DNA from: a virus
IMG/VR virus record: IMGVR_UViG_3300033153_003825
Location: 1 to 54,332 of that record
Length of the DNA stretch: 54,332 bases
Reading direction: 5' to 3' (one strand)
Part shown: piece after piece, positions 15,905 to 26,600 of the stretch
How the letters are laid out: each line of letters starts with the position of its first letter
Numbering within the stretch: position 1 is the stretch's first letter
Notes under the pieces: generated by a model
The model's input: only the letters and a program-made list of their open reading frames with translations
Databases searched by the model: none
What the model was told of the DNA's origin: nothing
Made by a program: the position numbers and the translations under genes

Positions 15905-16297
15905 GTGATTACGCTAGACCTGACGGAAAAAGGACTGCGGCCCATGACGGTCACGGGTACGGACACTGACGGCGATCCTTTTGAGATTCGTTTCGTATTC
16001 AAGAAGCGTCTGACTCGCCAACAGTCTATGCTCATGACAAGGACGGTAGGGAAGGGGAAGAGGGCCAAAGAGGTGCCGGACCTTGTAAGGCTTTATGGCA
16101 GCACGATACAAAGCATTCACCTGATCCTTGGCCTACGTCTTACGTTTAATGGAGAGGTTCTCCCGACTGACGTTCCGATCGAGGATGCCGCGATGGTCCT
16201 GGCAATCATGGATAACATTCCGACCGACATCACGGAAGAAGTGGACAGCCATGTGTTGGGTACCGCAGAACTAGAGGTGGACGCAAAAAACTCCTAA
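15905..16297 (+). CDS. tail assembly chaperone, short form (G-like)
   Basis: 130 residues from GTG 15905. It lies between the tube and tape-measure genes, where tail chaperones are encoded. The N-terminal beta strands (MTVTGTDTDGDPFEIRFVF) and a helical middle fit a tube-like chaperone fold. The last sense codons contain A AAA AAC (16285-16291). A -1 slip there bypasses the stop at 16295-16297 and enters the frame of the next entry, giving a 310-residue G-T fusion as in lambda-like phages. Confidence 0.75.
   Translation: MITLDLTEKGLRPMTVTGTDTDGDPFEIRFVFKKRLTRQQSMLMTRTVGKGKRAKEVPDLVRLYGSTIQSIHLILGLRLTFNGEVLPTDVPIEDAAMVLAIMDNIPTDITEEVDSHVLGTAELEVDAKNS
16285..16291 (+). promoter_or_regulatory. 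programmed -1 frameshift site (A AAA AAC)
   Basis: The heptamer is in the correct reading phase (gcA AAA AAC) two codons before the stop of the short chaperone. After a one-base backward slip the next codons are CTC CTA AAG TGG, continuing without a stop to 16836. A Shine-Dalgarno-like AGAGGTGG lies at 16273-16280. A possible stem CTTCCT/AGGAAG (16317-16322, 16334-16339) lies downstream. Both are known types of frameshift stimulator. Confidence 0.75.
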
Positions 16298-16836
16298 AGT
16301 GGGCAGCTACGGCGTACTTCCTGGCGTCGAGTGAGGAAGGGAAGTGCGAAGGTTGTCCACTGGATGGAGTAGCGACAAGTCGGATCTGCTTGGATGATCC
16401 AGATTCATTCCCCTTAACCCTTGCGGACGGGAAGCACGAAGTACAGATTGAGAGCAAGGCAGAGATGCTTCCACTATTAACGGAGTTCACCGAGGCGGTG
16501 TTCTCCGAACTAAACCGCCCTGGGGTGTCAGTTCACCCCAGGGCATTCTTGAAGGTAAGAAGAGGTGAGAAGAAGAGGACGGTTCCGTTTTGTCCAGCAT
16601 CGTTTCCGACGCCCCCGTGGGCCAGGGCGGTGATCGAACAAATCTCAATGGACATATCAGGGATGCAGCCTCGCTTCTTCTACAACGACAAAGCGTGGTT
16701 GGAGCAGCCAGCTATTTATTGCTCATGCTACATTGCCGTCTCTGAGGCAAAAAAAGTGGTAGACGACTGGCTTGAGGAGCGAAGGAAGAAGCGGGAGCCC
16801 CACGATGGAAGCGGATCCATTCGCAGTCGCGGTTAG
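16291..16836 (+). CDS. tail assembly chaperone extension (T-like), made by frameshift
   Basis: 181 codons read only after the -1 slip; numbering starts at the first new codon. Independent translation is unlikely: the frame has no ATG near its beginning and only a TTG at 16390 without a ribosome site. It begins LLKWATAYF-like (with one extra Ala), then has a GKCEGCPLDG Cys pair, a beta-rich middle and a charged helix at the end. The T part normally recruits tail-tube subunits to the tape measure. The 3' end overlaps the next gene. Confidence 0.7.
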   Translation, partial: LLKWAATAYFLASSEEGKCEGCPLDGVATSRICLDDPDSFPLTLADGKHEVQIESKAEMLPLLTEFTEAVFSELNRPGVSVHPRAFLKVRRGEKKRTVPFCPASFPTPPWARAVIEQISMDISGMQPRFFYNDKAWLEQPAIYCSCYIAVSEAKKVVDDWLEERRKKREPHDGSGSIRSRG

Positions 16837-17368
16837 GTCGATCGCCATAGCCCATCGGGGAACGAAGACCCTCCTTCAGCTTTCAGCAGACAAAGTAGCC
16901 CAAGGGATCAGGAAAAACATCAACGCGGGGCGCAACGCTTCAGGGAAAATGCCAGAAGGCGCTCCCACCTGGGTTGCTGGCACACCGATGACGCCTCTCT
17001 CTAAAGCAACCCTGATGATCCGTGAAAAAAACGGCATCTCCAGTACCCGACCCTTCTATGAGACTGGTTACACTTATGACCATATCGGAGGCTGGCTTGC
17101 TGACGCCATATCGGTTCGTGTGGGCGGGACGACAAAGAAGGCCAGGCAGTGCATTTCGCTCAATTATGGCACCGAGGTTATGGGTTCGGAGATGAAAGGA
17201 ATCAGGGAGGCTCTCAAGTCAGAGGCACCTGATTCTGAGATCCCTCCGAGGAATCCTGTCGGCTACACGAAGCAAACGTCTGACGCCATCTTCGGTTTTT
17301 GGGCGAAGGCTATGAAGGTGGGGGACGCTTCTCACTCCACTCACCGTATGGACATCACGCTTTTTTAG
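16805..17368 (+). CDS. minor tail or morphogenesis protein
   Basis: 187 residues from ATG 16805 with a GGGAG site; an in-frame TTG at 16772 is rejected because it lies deeper in the chaperone gene. The KVAQGIRKNINAGRNASGKM helix, then TPMTPLSKATLMIREKNG and SSTRPFYETGYTYDHI, resemble phage virion-morphogenesis proteins (LSxxTL, then a polar loop and a short helix). Position between chaperone and tape measure is unusual for a neck protein, so the role stays open. Confidence 0.5.
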   Translation: MEADPFAVAVRSIAIAHRGTKTLLQLSADKVAQGIRKNINAGRNASGKMPEGAPTWVAGTPMTPLSKATLMIREKNGISSTRPFYETGYTYDHIGGWLADAISVRVGGTTKKARQCISLNYGTEVMGSEMKGIREALKSEAPDSEIPPRNPVGYTKQTSDAIFGFWAKAMKVGDASHSTHRMDITLF

Positions 17369-17377
17369 GAGCTACCG

Positions 17378-20191
17378 ATGCCACAGACCGACATTATCAT
17401 CAAGCTGGGTGGCTCCACCGCGAAGATGATTACGGCGAAGGCCACTGCCCTGGATCGGTTGGCCATGTCGGTGGGTAAGGTGAAAGCTGCCTTTACCGGA
17501 GGTCCTTTCCAGAAGGCCACTCAAGGAATGAAGGGGTTTAACAACGAAGTCCGTAAGGCCACCACTGGGGCGAGGCAATACGGAAAACAGGTCGAGAATG
17601 CAGGTCAACGTACAGACAGGTTCGGTACCAAGGTCAGCGGAGCGGGCAACGTCCTGGACCGATTCCGAATGCTGTTCATGCGTATGGTCAGGATCATGAC
17701 GGCGTTCTTGATAATCAGCACGATTACTCGGGCGGTGAGGGAGTTTACTACCACCCTCGCCAAGGCTCCGATGCAAATGGAGCTATGGAACAAGCAGCTT
17801 GTGGTTCTGAGCGGAAACGCGACCCTTGCTGCCGAACGGCTCGAACTTTTGAAGATAGTAGCCATTGAAACGCCGCTGGAGCTTCCCGACCTTTTTCAAG
17901 GACTGACTACGCTCCAGGCGTTTAATGTGGAGATTAGTGAACGCACGATCCCCCTTATGACGGACTTGGCTGCCGTCTCTGGCAGAACCTTCCAAGAGGT
18001 TTCGGAGGTCATTGGTAAGGTGATCGCGGGCTCTCCGACAGCGATCACTCGCTCGCTCCCCACGCTCGCCATCAACCCCATGGAGTTCAAGGCACTTGCC
18101 GCTGAACTGGGGTCCAGGTCCGAGGCTCTGTTCCAGATGATCCAAGAGAAGTTCGAGGGTTTTGCCAAAGAGTCGGCCACCACCGTTATCGGTGTAATCT
18201 CGAACATCAAGGACGCTTACTTTGTGATTATGGCCGACCTCGGTGAGGCCCTGATGGTCCCCTTGCGAGAGACGTCACAGGCCATCATGGACTGGCTGAT
18301 GCTGCTACGGGAAAGCCCGGAGAGGCTGCGTGAATTACAGGACAAGGTCATGCTTATCGGTGACGAGCTTGTTCAAATGACCAAAAGCGTATGGAGCGCC
18401 TTTGTCGCTGTAAACAAGTTCACGCAGGCCATCGGTGGGTTAAACGTCGCCGTAGGCACACTCCTCGGTTTTCTTGTTGGCCGTGCCCTGGCAGCGAAGT
18501 TTATCGCGCTGGCTGCGGCGGCGAAGACGGCGGAAGTCGGCCTTCTGGCGATGGTGCTCAGGTCGATGAATCCTTGGATTATTGCGGCGGGGCTCGTGAT
18601 GGCGTTGGCGGGACTCCTCTATGTGCGGTGGCAAAACCAGAGAGATGCGCTTCGTCTTGTGACTATGCGTCAGAGCGAGTTTGCCGATGAGCTTGCTCGC
18701 ACGAACAGGCTCATGGACAGGAGTATCGGCCTCGTGGACGCCCAGACTCGCGCCAACCAGGCCCTAACCATAACTAGCATGGCCATGGGACTGATAGAAG
18801 GTGCAGGGGATCCCGAACAACTTAAAGCCCGCATGACCGGGGCGCGGGCGGTCGTCCCGCACCTACCAAGTTCCGTTGCGGCTGAAGCGAGAGAGCTTGT
18901 TATGAGGCTCGACGTGGTAGGCTCGCGACTGGCAGAGCTTGAGAAGATCAAGGGGACGAGGAGCGGAAGGGCGGCTTTTGACTTCTTCTATGGCGAAGAG
19001 TTCGACAACCTCGTTAGGCGACGGGGGCAGCTTGTAGGTGAGTTGGCTGGCAAGTTCCAGGAAGCCTCGGGCATTATGGCTAAAGAGGCGGAAGAGATCC
19101 GCAAGGCGATGGAGGCACCGACCACCTCCACGGGAGATAAGGTTGTGGGCGGTGACGAAACGGACCCACTCGCGGAGTATCTCAAATTCTGGAGAGACAA
19201 CTTCAAGCCGATGATTGCTGAGTTCGACGTCCTCAAGGCCAAGTTCGATATGGGGTTGATTTCGAGAAGTGCTGCTCGAGAGCAGGCGTCGGCCATGAAG
19301 GAAATGGTGGAACGGTGGAGAGAGGGATTTCTGTTGATGGACTCGCCCGTCATGCAGCAAATCGGCCTGATGCTCAGTCCTGTGGTTTCCAATATGCAGA
19401 GCTTCATGGACGGGATTGACTCGGAGCTTACCGGGGAGTTCGCAGAACGCTTTACGGAACTGAAGCTCAAGATTGAATTGGGTATGGAACCGGGTGCGGC
19501 TACGACTGCGTTGACCGCCTTGAGGGACGAGTTGATCGAGATGATGCGAACCCTGGAGGATTCTCTTACGCCTGAAATGAAAAAGGCGTTCGAGGGGATC
19601 CTGCGAGGTATCAATGGTGCGATCGAGTCGCTGAAGCCCGAGGACATGAGTCAGGCCCTTGAGCAGGTGATGAGGATGGTGATAAAGCAAGGGGCCGATG
19701 CGATCTCTGATGCTCTGGCTTCGATGATCTCTCCCGAACTGGGGATAAGTCTTGGCCAGGCCATGGGTCAGTTGTTCTCAGCGATGCTGAACGTCATGGG
19801 TGATGCTATGATCCAAATGGGCATCGCAGCGAAGGTCATTCAGGAATTGTTCAAGGACGTGACGAACCCCGCTACGGCGGTAGCACTCATCGCTGGCGGC
19901 ATCCTGCTAAAGACGTTTGCGAAAGCTATCGGCGGAAGAATGAAGTCAGCAGCGCAGGGTGGTGGTGGTGGGAGCGGTGGGGGTGGTGGCGCGATCAATT
20001 ATCCGCAGTTCAGTCCCGGAGCCTACGGAGACAAACGCTCCTGGTATGTGACGATCAACGCCATGGACGCGGCGAGCTTCGAGCAAACGATCGCAAGGAA
20101 CCCGGTCGCGTTCGGTAGGCAGATTGCCGTGATCGCGAGAGAGGACAGAGCAACGGGCGGGCAGGCATATGGAGCCTTCCAGCCAGCGTAG
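17378..20191 (+). CDS. tail tape measure protein
   Basis: 937 residues, the long helical protein directly after the tail chaperones, as expected. Hydrophobic segments: about 99-118 (LFMRMVRIMTAFLIISTITR) and several between 345 and 415 (GTLLGFLVGRALAAKFIALA; NPWIIAAGLVMALAGLLYV). Long heptad-like regions lie between about 430 and 780. A Gly-rich linker (about 860-871) precedes a short beta-rich C-terminal domain with SWYVTINAMDAASFEQTI. By the usual 0.15 nm per residue rule the tail would be about 140 nm. Confidence 0.9.
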   Translation: MPQTDIIIKLGGSTAKMITAKATALDRLAMSVGKVKAAFTGGPFQKATQGMKGFNNEVRKATTGARQYGKQVENAGQRTDRFGTKVSGAGNVLDRFRMLFMRMVRIMTAFLIISTITRAVREFTTTLAKAPMQMELWNKQLVVLSGNATLAAERLELLKIVAIETPLELPDLFQGLTTLQAFNVEISERTIPLMTDLAAVSGRTFQEVSEVIGKVIAGSPTAITRSLPTLAINPMEFKALAAELGSRSEALFQMIQEKFEGFAKESATTVIGVISNIKDAYFVIMADLGEALMVPLRETSQAIMDWLMLLRESPERLRELQDKVMLIGDELVQMTKSVWSAFVAVNKFTQAIGGLNVAVGTLLGFLVGRALAAKFIALAAAAKTAEVGLLAMVLRSMNPWIIAAGLVMALAGLLYVRWQNQRDALRLVTMRQSEFADELARTNRLMDRSIGLVDAQTRANQALTITSMAMGLIEGAGDPEQLKARMTGARAVVPHLPSSVAAEARELVMRLDVVGSRLAELEKIKGTRSGRAAFDFFYGEEFDNLVRRRGQLVGELAGKFQEASGIMAKEAEEIRKAMEAPTTSTGDKVVGGDETDPLAEYLKFWRDNFKPMIAEFDVLKAKFDMGLISRSAAREQASAMKEMVERWREGFLLMDSPVMQQIGLMLSPVVSNMQSFMDGIDSELTGEFAERFTELKLKIELGMEPGAATTALTALRDELIEMMRTLEDSLTPEMKKAFEGILRGINGAIESLKPEDMSQALEQVMRMVIKQGADAISDALASMISPELGISLGQAMGQLFSAMLNVMGDAMIQMGIAAKVIQELFKDVTNPATAVALIAGGILLKTFAKAIGGRMKSAAQGGGGGSGGGGGAINYPQFSPGAYGDKRSWYVTINAMDAASFEQTIARNPVAFGRQIAVIAREDRATGGQAYGAFQPA

Positions 20192-20200
20192 GAGAGACAG

Positions 20201-20620
20201 ATGGCCGTAGACTATAATCCAGGAAGCAATCCGTTTTCCGCTCAAGACGACTTTCCGTCGACCCCCGACGCCGTGGACCTGCCCGATGGTGTAGACGCGG
20301 TAGAGGCCGATTATTCTTACGAGGGGTCTGTTGATTTTGGAACGATCATCAACACCTCCTGGGGTGGCAAAGAGAAGAGGACGGCGAAGATCCCGAAGCG
20401 GCTGAGTTTCAATATCGTCTTTGACAACCTGACCCCCACAGACGCGAACACGCTTTGGAACCACTTCCTAGCGCAGGAGGGTCAACTTTACACCTTCAGT
20501 TATTTTGAGTACCTGAGCGAGGAGGAGTTCACTTGTAGGTACGACATACCCATGATGGATCGAGAGACGTTCCTGTTCGAGGCAGAGAAGATCGGCCTTC
20601 AGTTAATCGAGGTTTTGTAG
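20201..20620 (+). CDS. minor tail protein (distal tail region)
   Basis: 139 residues between the tape measure and the tip protein. An acidic Pro-rich N-terminus leads into beta strands: TAKIPKRLSFNIVFDNLTPT, then a TLWNHFLAQEGQLYTFSYFE segment found in phage tail proteins that sit at the distal end of the tube. GGAGAG precedes the ATG. The next gene begins immediately after the stop. Confidence 0.65.
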   Translation: MAVDYNPGSNPFSAQDDFPSTPDAVDLPDGVDAVEADYSYEGSVDFGTIINTSWGGKEKRTAKIPKRLSFNIVFDNLTPTDANTLWNHFLAQEGQLYTFSYFEYLSEEEFTCRYDIPMMDRETFLFEAEKIGLQLIEVL

Positions 20621-23600
20621 ATGAGATCGGTCAGCAGCGCCATCCAGGCCATTCTGGACGCCGACCAGAGTCGACCCGTAACGGTCGTTAAGCTCACCCT
20701 GGTCGATGCGAGCGCCACCGTGATCTACGCGGCCACCGCTGCGGTGACAATCTCAAGCCAGGCATACCAGGGCGACCTGCTGGAACTCCCGCGTATTGTC
20801 GTTAGTGCTCAGGAGGGAATAGACCACATCGTTCTGAGGTTCGCCAACGCCGACTGGGCATACTCTTCCTACCACAACACGAACGACTTTGACGGGGCCA
20901 CGGCGGAGGTAAGCCAGTATTTCGCCACAAACGCCGCCTACACCACGTTCGAGGGGCCAGTAGCCCTCTTCAGCGGGACGATCTTCAGGCCAGAAGTCAA
21001 CGCTGAGGTGCTGACGCTGAACGTCATGGCCGACGCACGGATGGCGAAGGGTGGCAGCGTCGGTCGCGTCGTGACGAACCACTGTGGTTGGGACTTCGGT
21101 GACGTGGACTCGAACTGCGGGTACGTCGAATCAGCCACGGTCACGACAGGTGGTGCCTACACCCAGTCAACATGGATTCCCATTACAGGTTCGGCTGAGA
21201 CAGGGCAGGCTGGTGTTGCTCTTGAGCCATCTGATTATCCGTCCAACTTCGTCAAAATCGTGCGCGGCGGGAGCCCGGTCTACACGGACCTTCGGGTGAT
21301 TGAGGCGGACCTAGCCAACGGGCAGATCAAGTTAAACTCAACGCTTATCTGGAGCGGTACCCTGGTTGCTGGTGACAAAATCATTTATCAGGGGTGCCCC
21401 AGGGACACGATCCGCGAGTGTGGGCGTCGCTGGAAGTTTGCAGACTCCTCCCGACAGCAGGACAAGTTCGGTGGTATGGACTATTTCCGGGAGCAGTTTG
21501 GTAGGGCCGAGCCAAAGCAGGGAACCGTTGCCCAAATGGAGGGCGTGGTTGGGCACATCGTCCCGATCCCCTACGGCACACGCTGGACCACGCCGATGAT
21601 CGTGGGAGTCCACTCTAGGGCCGGGGGTGGCACAAAGGACTGGGCCTCATGGGGCACGGATCGCGACGGGCCGTTCGCCGTCTGTGTGATTGGTGAAGGC
21701 CCCCTTGATACTGGCCTCGAAGACGTCGAGGCCAACGTACTTCTCGATGGTGCGGAGATCCGGGCAAGCAAGTATTACGTGAATCAGGGCTGGGAAGATA
21801 AGTTCGAGATTCTAACTGGGACCACGTCTCAGGTACCGGCGGACTTCTTTCCGAAGTGGGACAGAAACAAGGCAATCCCAGGGTTTAGCGCACTTCGTAA
21901 CGTCGGGTATTTCATTATGGAGCTACCCGAAGGTTATGAACTGACTCCCCAGGTAACAAACACCGTGTGGGAAACCCTCCCGCAAGACTTTGGCGCTTGG
22001 ACCTTTATCCCAGGCGGGGCTGTCTCCCTTATACGCAGAACTCGCTACTGGAGCACACAGGTACCCGATGTCCAGTGTATGTATAAGGGGAAGAAGGTTC
22101 GGAAGTACGTCTACTCGGGGAGTAACCCTGTCAGTGGCGCGTATGAGTTTTCAAGGAATCCGGTGTGGCAAATCCTCGACGTTTTAATAGCACCCTACCG
22201 AGAGGACACCAGCGACCGTTGGTCTGCTGGCCTATCCGCAAACGCGGTGGATTTTGGTTCTTTTATCGATTGGGGCGACTACGCTGAGGACACGATTGGT
22301 GTTTACGATTTTGACAACAACTCCATCAATGTTGAGCGGTACCGTTCAGACCTCTATGTGAAGTCCGGCAAGCGCGGTGAAGTGTTGAAGATGCTTCTCC
22401 ACGCCTGTCGTGGAACGCTGGTGGCGAAGGACGGCAAGGTCGGCATTGTGCTAGACGCCCCCACTGGAGGGAAGGGCACGATCACCGGGGCCACCTCCAC
22501 GGTGATTACGGAGAGCACTAGGACCGGCCTAGTAGACTCGACTTGGCCTGACGGTGGGGTAAGCGGGCTTCTCACTGGGATGAGGGTCAAGATCCTGACG
22601 GGGACGGGCTCTGGGCAAGTAAGGACCATCGCCTCGAACACGAAGAACACCTTCACAGTCTCTTCGGCCTTCAGCCCAACCCCAAGCGTCGGCGGGACCT
22701 TCGCGATCTACGCCCTGGAGCTTACCACAGACAACGTGGGAGTGATCCAGGTACGGCACAAGAAGGCCCTCCATGAACTCACCAACCAGATAATCGCGAC
22801 CTGGCAGTCTACAAAGGATCAAGGCAGGAACGCTTCGGTTCCGATCCCGGACACCTATGAGGATGACCAGACACCAGGAAAGTACCACTTTGACAAGTTC
22901 GGCCTGAACGAGAAAACGGTGGCGATGAACGCCACCACCGAGTGGCAGCAAGCCGTTCGGAACGGGTGGTACGAGCTTCGTAGGGAGTTGGACCACAACT
23001 TCGAGTTCATCATCAGTGACCTCAATATCGAGGGCTTGGTGCTGGAGGTCGGGGATCACGTCCTCATCAATCATGACATCAGCGGGATCTCCAATGAGAC
23101 GGCCCGCGTTGCACGTATAGAGGACGGCGGACAGGCGACGTACACGCTGGCTTGTGAGCTTACGAGGGATCATGTTTACCTCGACTACCCGACTGACGAC
23201 TTCGATTCCGTAGACATTTCGTCCACGCTCACGCCGCCTCACGGGGTTCCGCCTCATGTTAGTGGCGTCTTAATCGACCACTACGTTGAGTTGGATGGCG
23301 AGCAGCCCTTGGTTGTGGTGGACTGGGATCAGCCCGAGTGGCAGTACGCGAATTGGTCGGTTGTGGTGGACTTCCGATACCAGAATCCGAATACTTTGAT
23401 CTGGACCGCTTGGACCGAGTTGGGTATTTCGCGCACCAGGAAGATCACCTTCCGGGCATCCAGGATAGGCATGGTCGAAGTGAGGCCGGTCCTCTTGAGC
23501 GGTGCGGGGATTCGCGCCGACGACCACCTTGAAAACGGCACTTCCTCTGGCAGTAATAGCCCTACCACCTTAAACGACACGACCAAGGCGTGGGTTGTGG

Positions 23601-26600
23601 ATGAATGGGACGGCTGCGTTGCGGAGATCATATCCGGGACTGGGGCCGATGCAGACGATCCGATTCGGGAGATCGCGAGCAACACCGCCACACAACTAAC
23701 AGTCACTTCAAGCTGGGACATCACCCCAGACGGCACGTCGGTTTACGACATCTACGTGGCGGCTCCGGTGGTGCAGGAACAGATTACGGCTGGAATTGGA
23801 TACGGCTTCCCTTACCTGGACGAAGATGACGGCGACCTCTACCTGCATCCGGGATGGGAGCTTGGCCTGGGGTGCAAATACTTAGACTCCGACACTGCCC
23901 CCAGTAAGAACGACGTGGTCACGACCGGGTCCATCCTCTTGTCTGACGGTGCCCCCGAGGGGGGCACGAACATTCATACCTTTACGGGGGACGGGGAAGT
24001 ACGGTACGTCGGTATTGTCTACTACTTAGACGAAGCCTGTACGCAGGGCGAGAGCAACCTGACCATTCTCCGGCACACCTATCACGAGAAGGACAACCTT
24101 CCAAGGGTCGTCTGGTTCCCCTACATCCCAGACACGGTGGGAAAGGAAGGGGTCAGGTTCGTAGCCACTGACGACGGCGCTCAGGTGAACTTCGGGTATG
24201 CCGTTATTGATGAGGGCGCGGGGGATCCGTCGTGGCCGTCTGGGTACACGACCTCTGGCCTCACGTCAGACCCGTATGTGGAGGACGTTGAAGTAACAAA
24301 ACCGGCAGAGGGCGGTACCCGCAAGGTCATCGTCTTCAACTGCGTGGACGCCGAAGAGAATATGTATCGTCCCACGGACGACCCTGGCCGCGTCTACGTC
24401 GATGGAAACTCTTGGCCGAGTGGGTATTGCACTTACGACATTGAGCCCGACTACACCCCCGTAATCACGCCGCAGGCCATCGAAACGGACACCTTGTCTT
24501 GGCGCTTCCGGGTTAAGAAAACCAACATCGGCTCTGAGTCGTGGGATGCGATCTCGTGGAATGACGCCACCTCCGGTGAATACTCTGGGAACACCTTCGT
24601 TCCCCAGTACATGACCAGCTATACGATCGCTCCGACCGAATGCCTGAATGTGGAGTGTGTGTTCCTGCGGACTTCTGCGACGGACGATACGACACAGAAC
24701 GCATCCATGAAATCGGTAGCGATGCGCTTCACGATCTACCCATTCTTCGACACCGTGATTCCGACCGTTCAGGTGTACCTCGGTCAAGTGGGGTCGGTAG
24801 GAAACATTTACCTGGTCATCAATGACCCCAAGGGCTTTGTGGTCGAGACAGCATTTAAGGCGGTGGAGAACTGGGATGGCGAGGACTTCGACGACCCCAC
24901 AGACTTGACTTGGAACCGGGACACTTCGCAGCCCTACAACCTCACCGAGACGGTCAACCTGGGCGAGGACCACAACAGCCTTATCGCCTGGGCGGTGGGC
25001 TACGACCTGGACGATGGCAACGGTACGGTCTATGTCCAGGGGTCGAATGTTTACGACCTAGACAAAATTCCTGTTGTCTTTGGTGCCCTTCATGTGAACG
25101 CGGGTGGGTCCGTTTACCTGTCAATCAACGGGCGCGAGGACCTGAAGTCCGTTCAATACAAAACTTCCACCACCTCTATGCCTACCGACGTGACGGGCGG
25201 GACGGTGATTAACGGACGCTCCACAAGCACAGAAATCGAATCCAGCTTGGCCGACGACGCGACCCTTTACGTCCGCGTTCGGGGCTACAACGCAACAGGC
25301 GGTTCCGCTGGAGGTGGGGACGCTTCGACAGAGGACTGGTTCGGGCAGGTCACGAATCTACTGAGTTCTCAGGTTCCTACCGTTCAGCCCTACGCTTCAC
25401 AGAGCGGATCCACGGGGACGTTGGATCTTGTGGTTTATGACCCCGACAGCGTTCTTGTCGCCACCTCCTATGAGGCCCAGTCCGGGGGTGGTGATTTTGC
25501 GCTGGACGCTGACCCGGTGAACTGGACCGGGTACGACAATTCGTCACCCTACGATCTTGATTATGACGTCACTTTGGTTGAGGCTCACACGAGCTTCATC
25601 GCCTGGGGAGTGGCGTACAACCGTGGTGCCGGGGTGAAGTGGATCACCGGATCCCACACGTTCGACTTGAACATTATGCCTAGTGGTATGGGCACCTCCG
25701 TAGTCTACTCGAATGGTAACGCCTCTTGTGACCTGTTCGGTGATGAGGATACGGCAAGCTGGAAAGTCGCGGCCTCTACTTCGGCGTTCCCCAGTGCCAC
25801 AACTGTCAGAGCCGCTGGCGCGGACGATGGTCAGAACCTCACAGCTTCCGATGTGGGTACGCTTCTAACCGCTTCCAGCGGGGACACGATTTACTATTCC
25901 GCGTTTCCGTACTCTGCGGTGACTGGAGGGGGCACCGAAGGGTCGATTGTGCAGTTCATCGGGAACTACTTTGACGAGGACACGTCAACCGATCCACTGA
26001 CGCCGAAGGTGTTCGTAGTCCCCAGTCAGTCGGGTTCTACGGCCACGCTCAGTCTGACGATCCGGGATGAGTACCTGAAGGTCACGGACATAGAGAAGCG
26101 GACGAAACAGGGGGACGCGGCCTGGAGTTCCTGGACAGACTTGACAGGTGGTAGCGGGACCATCGGAGTAAACGAGGACCTGACCCGTTCCCAAACCGTA
26201 ACGATCGAAGAGAAGCACAACTCAGAGATAGGCATTCGGATCGAATGGACGGATGAGGAGAGCGCCAACAGGTATATCTACTTCAGTCATACCTTTGACT
26301 TGGACACGATCCCATCCGTAGTTTGCGGACTCTCCCTCACCCTCTCTCAGGCCCAGCTTGCGTGGATTGGTGACGAAGACCTGGCGTCCATCAAGTATCT
26401 GGTGTCCACATCCTCCATGCCCGCAGATGTGTCGGGCGGGACCTCGGCCAATGGGCGGAACGGCAGCGAGGAGCTTTTAGGTACGCTCACTCTGAATCAA
26501 ATCATGTACGTCCGGGTCCGGGGCTATACCAGCACTGGAGCCACGGGCACGGAGTCAGCGGAGGATTGGTTGGGTACGATCCGACGTGACTCCACGTTGA

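Noticed and set aside
16390-16836. Independent gene starting at the TTG 16390
   Set aside because: No ribosome site, rare start codon, and the frame is open further upstream to the slippery site; a frameshift extension explains it better.
18863-19690. Long antisense open frame (275 codons) across the tape measure gene
   Set aside because: Composition is the mirror of the highly GC-rich tape-measure frame; no ribosome site or protein motif; the plus-strand gene explains the region fully.
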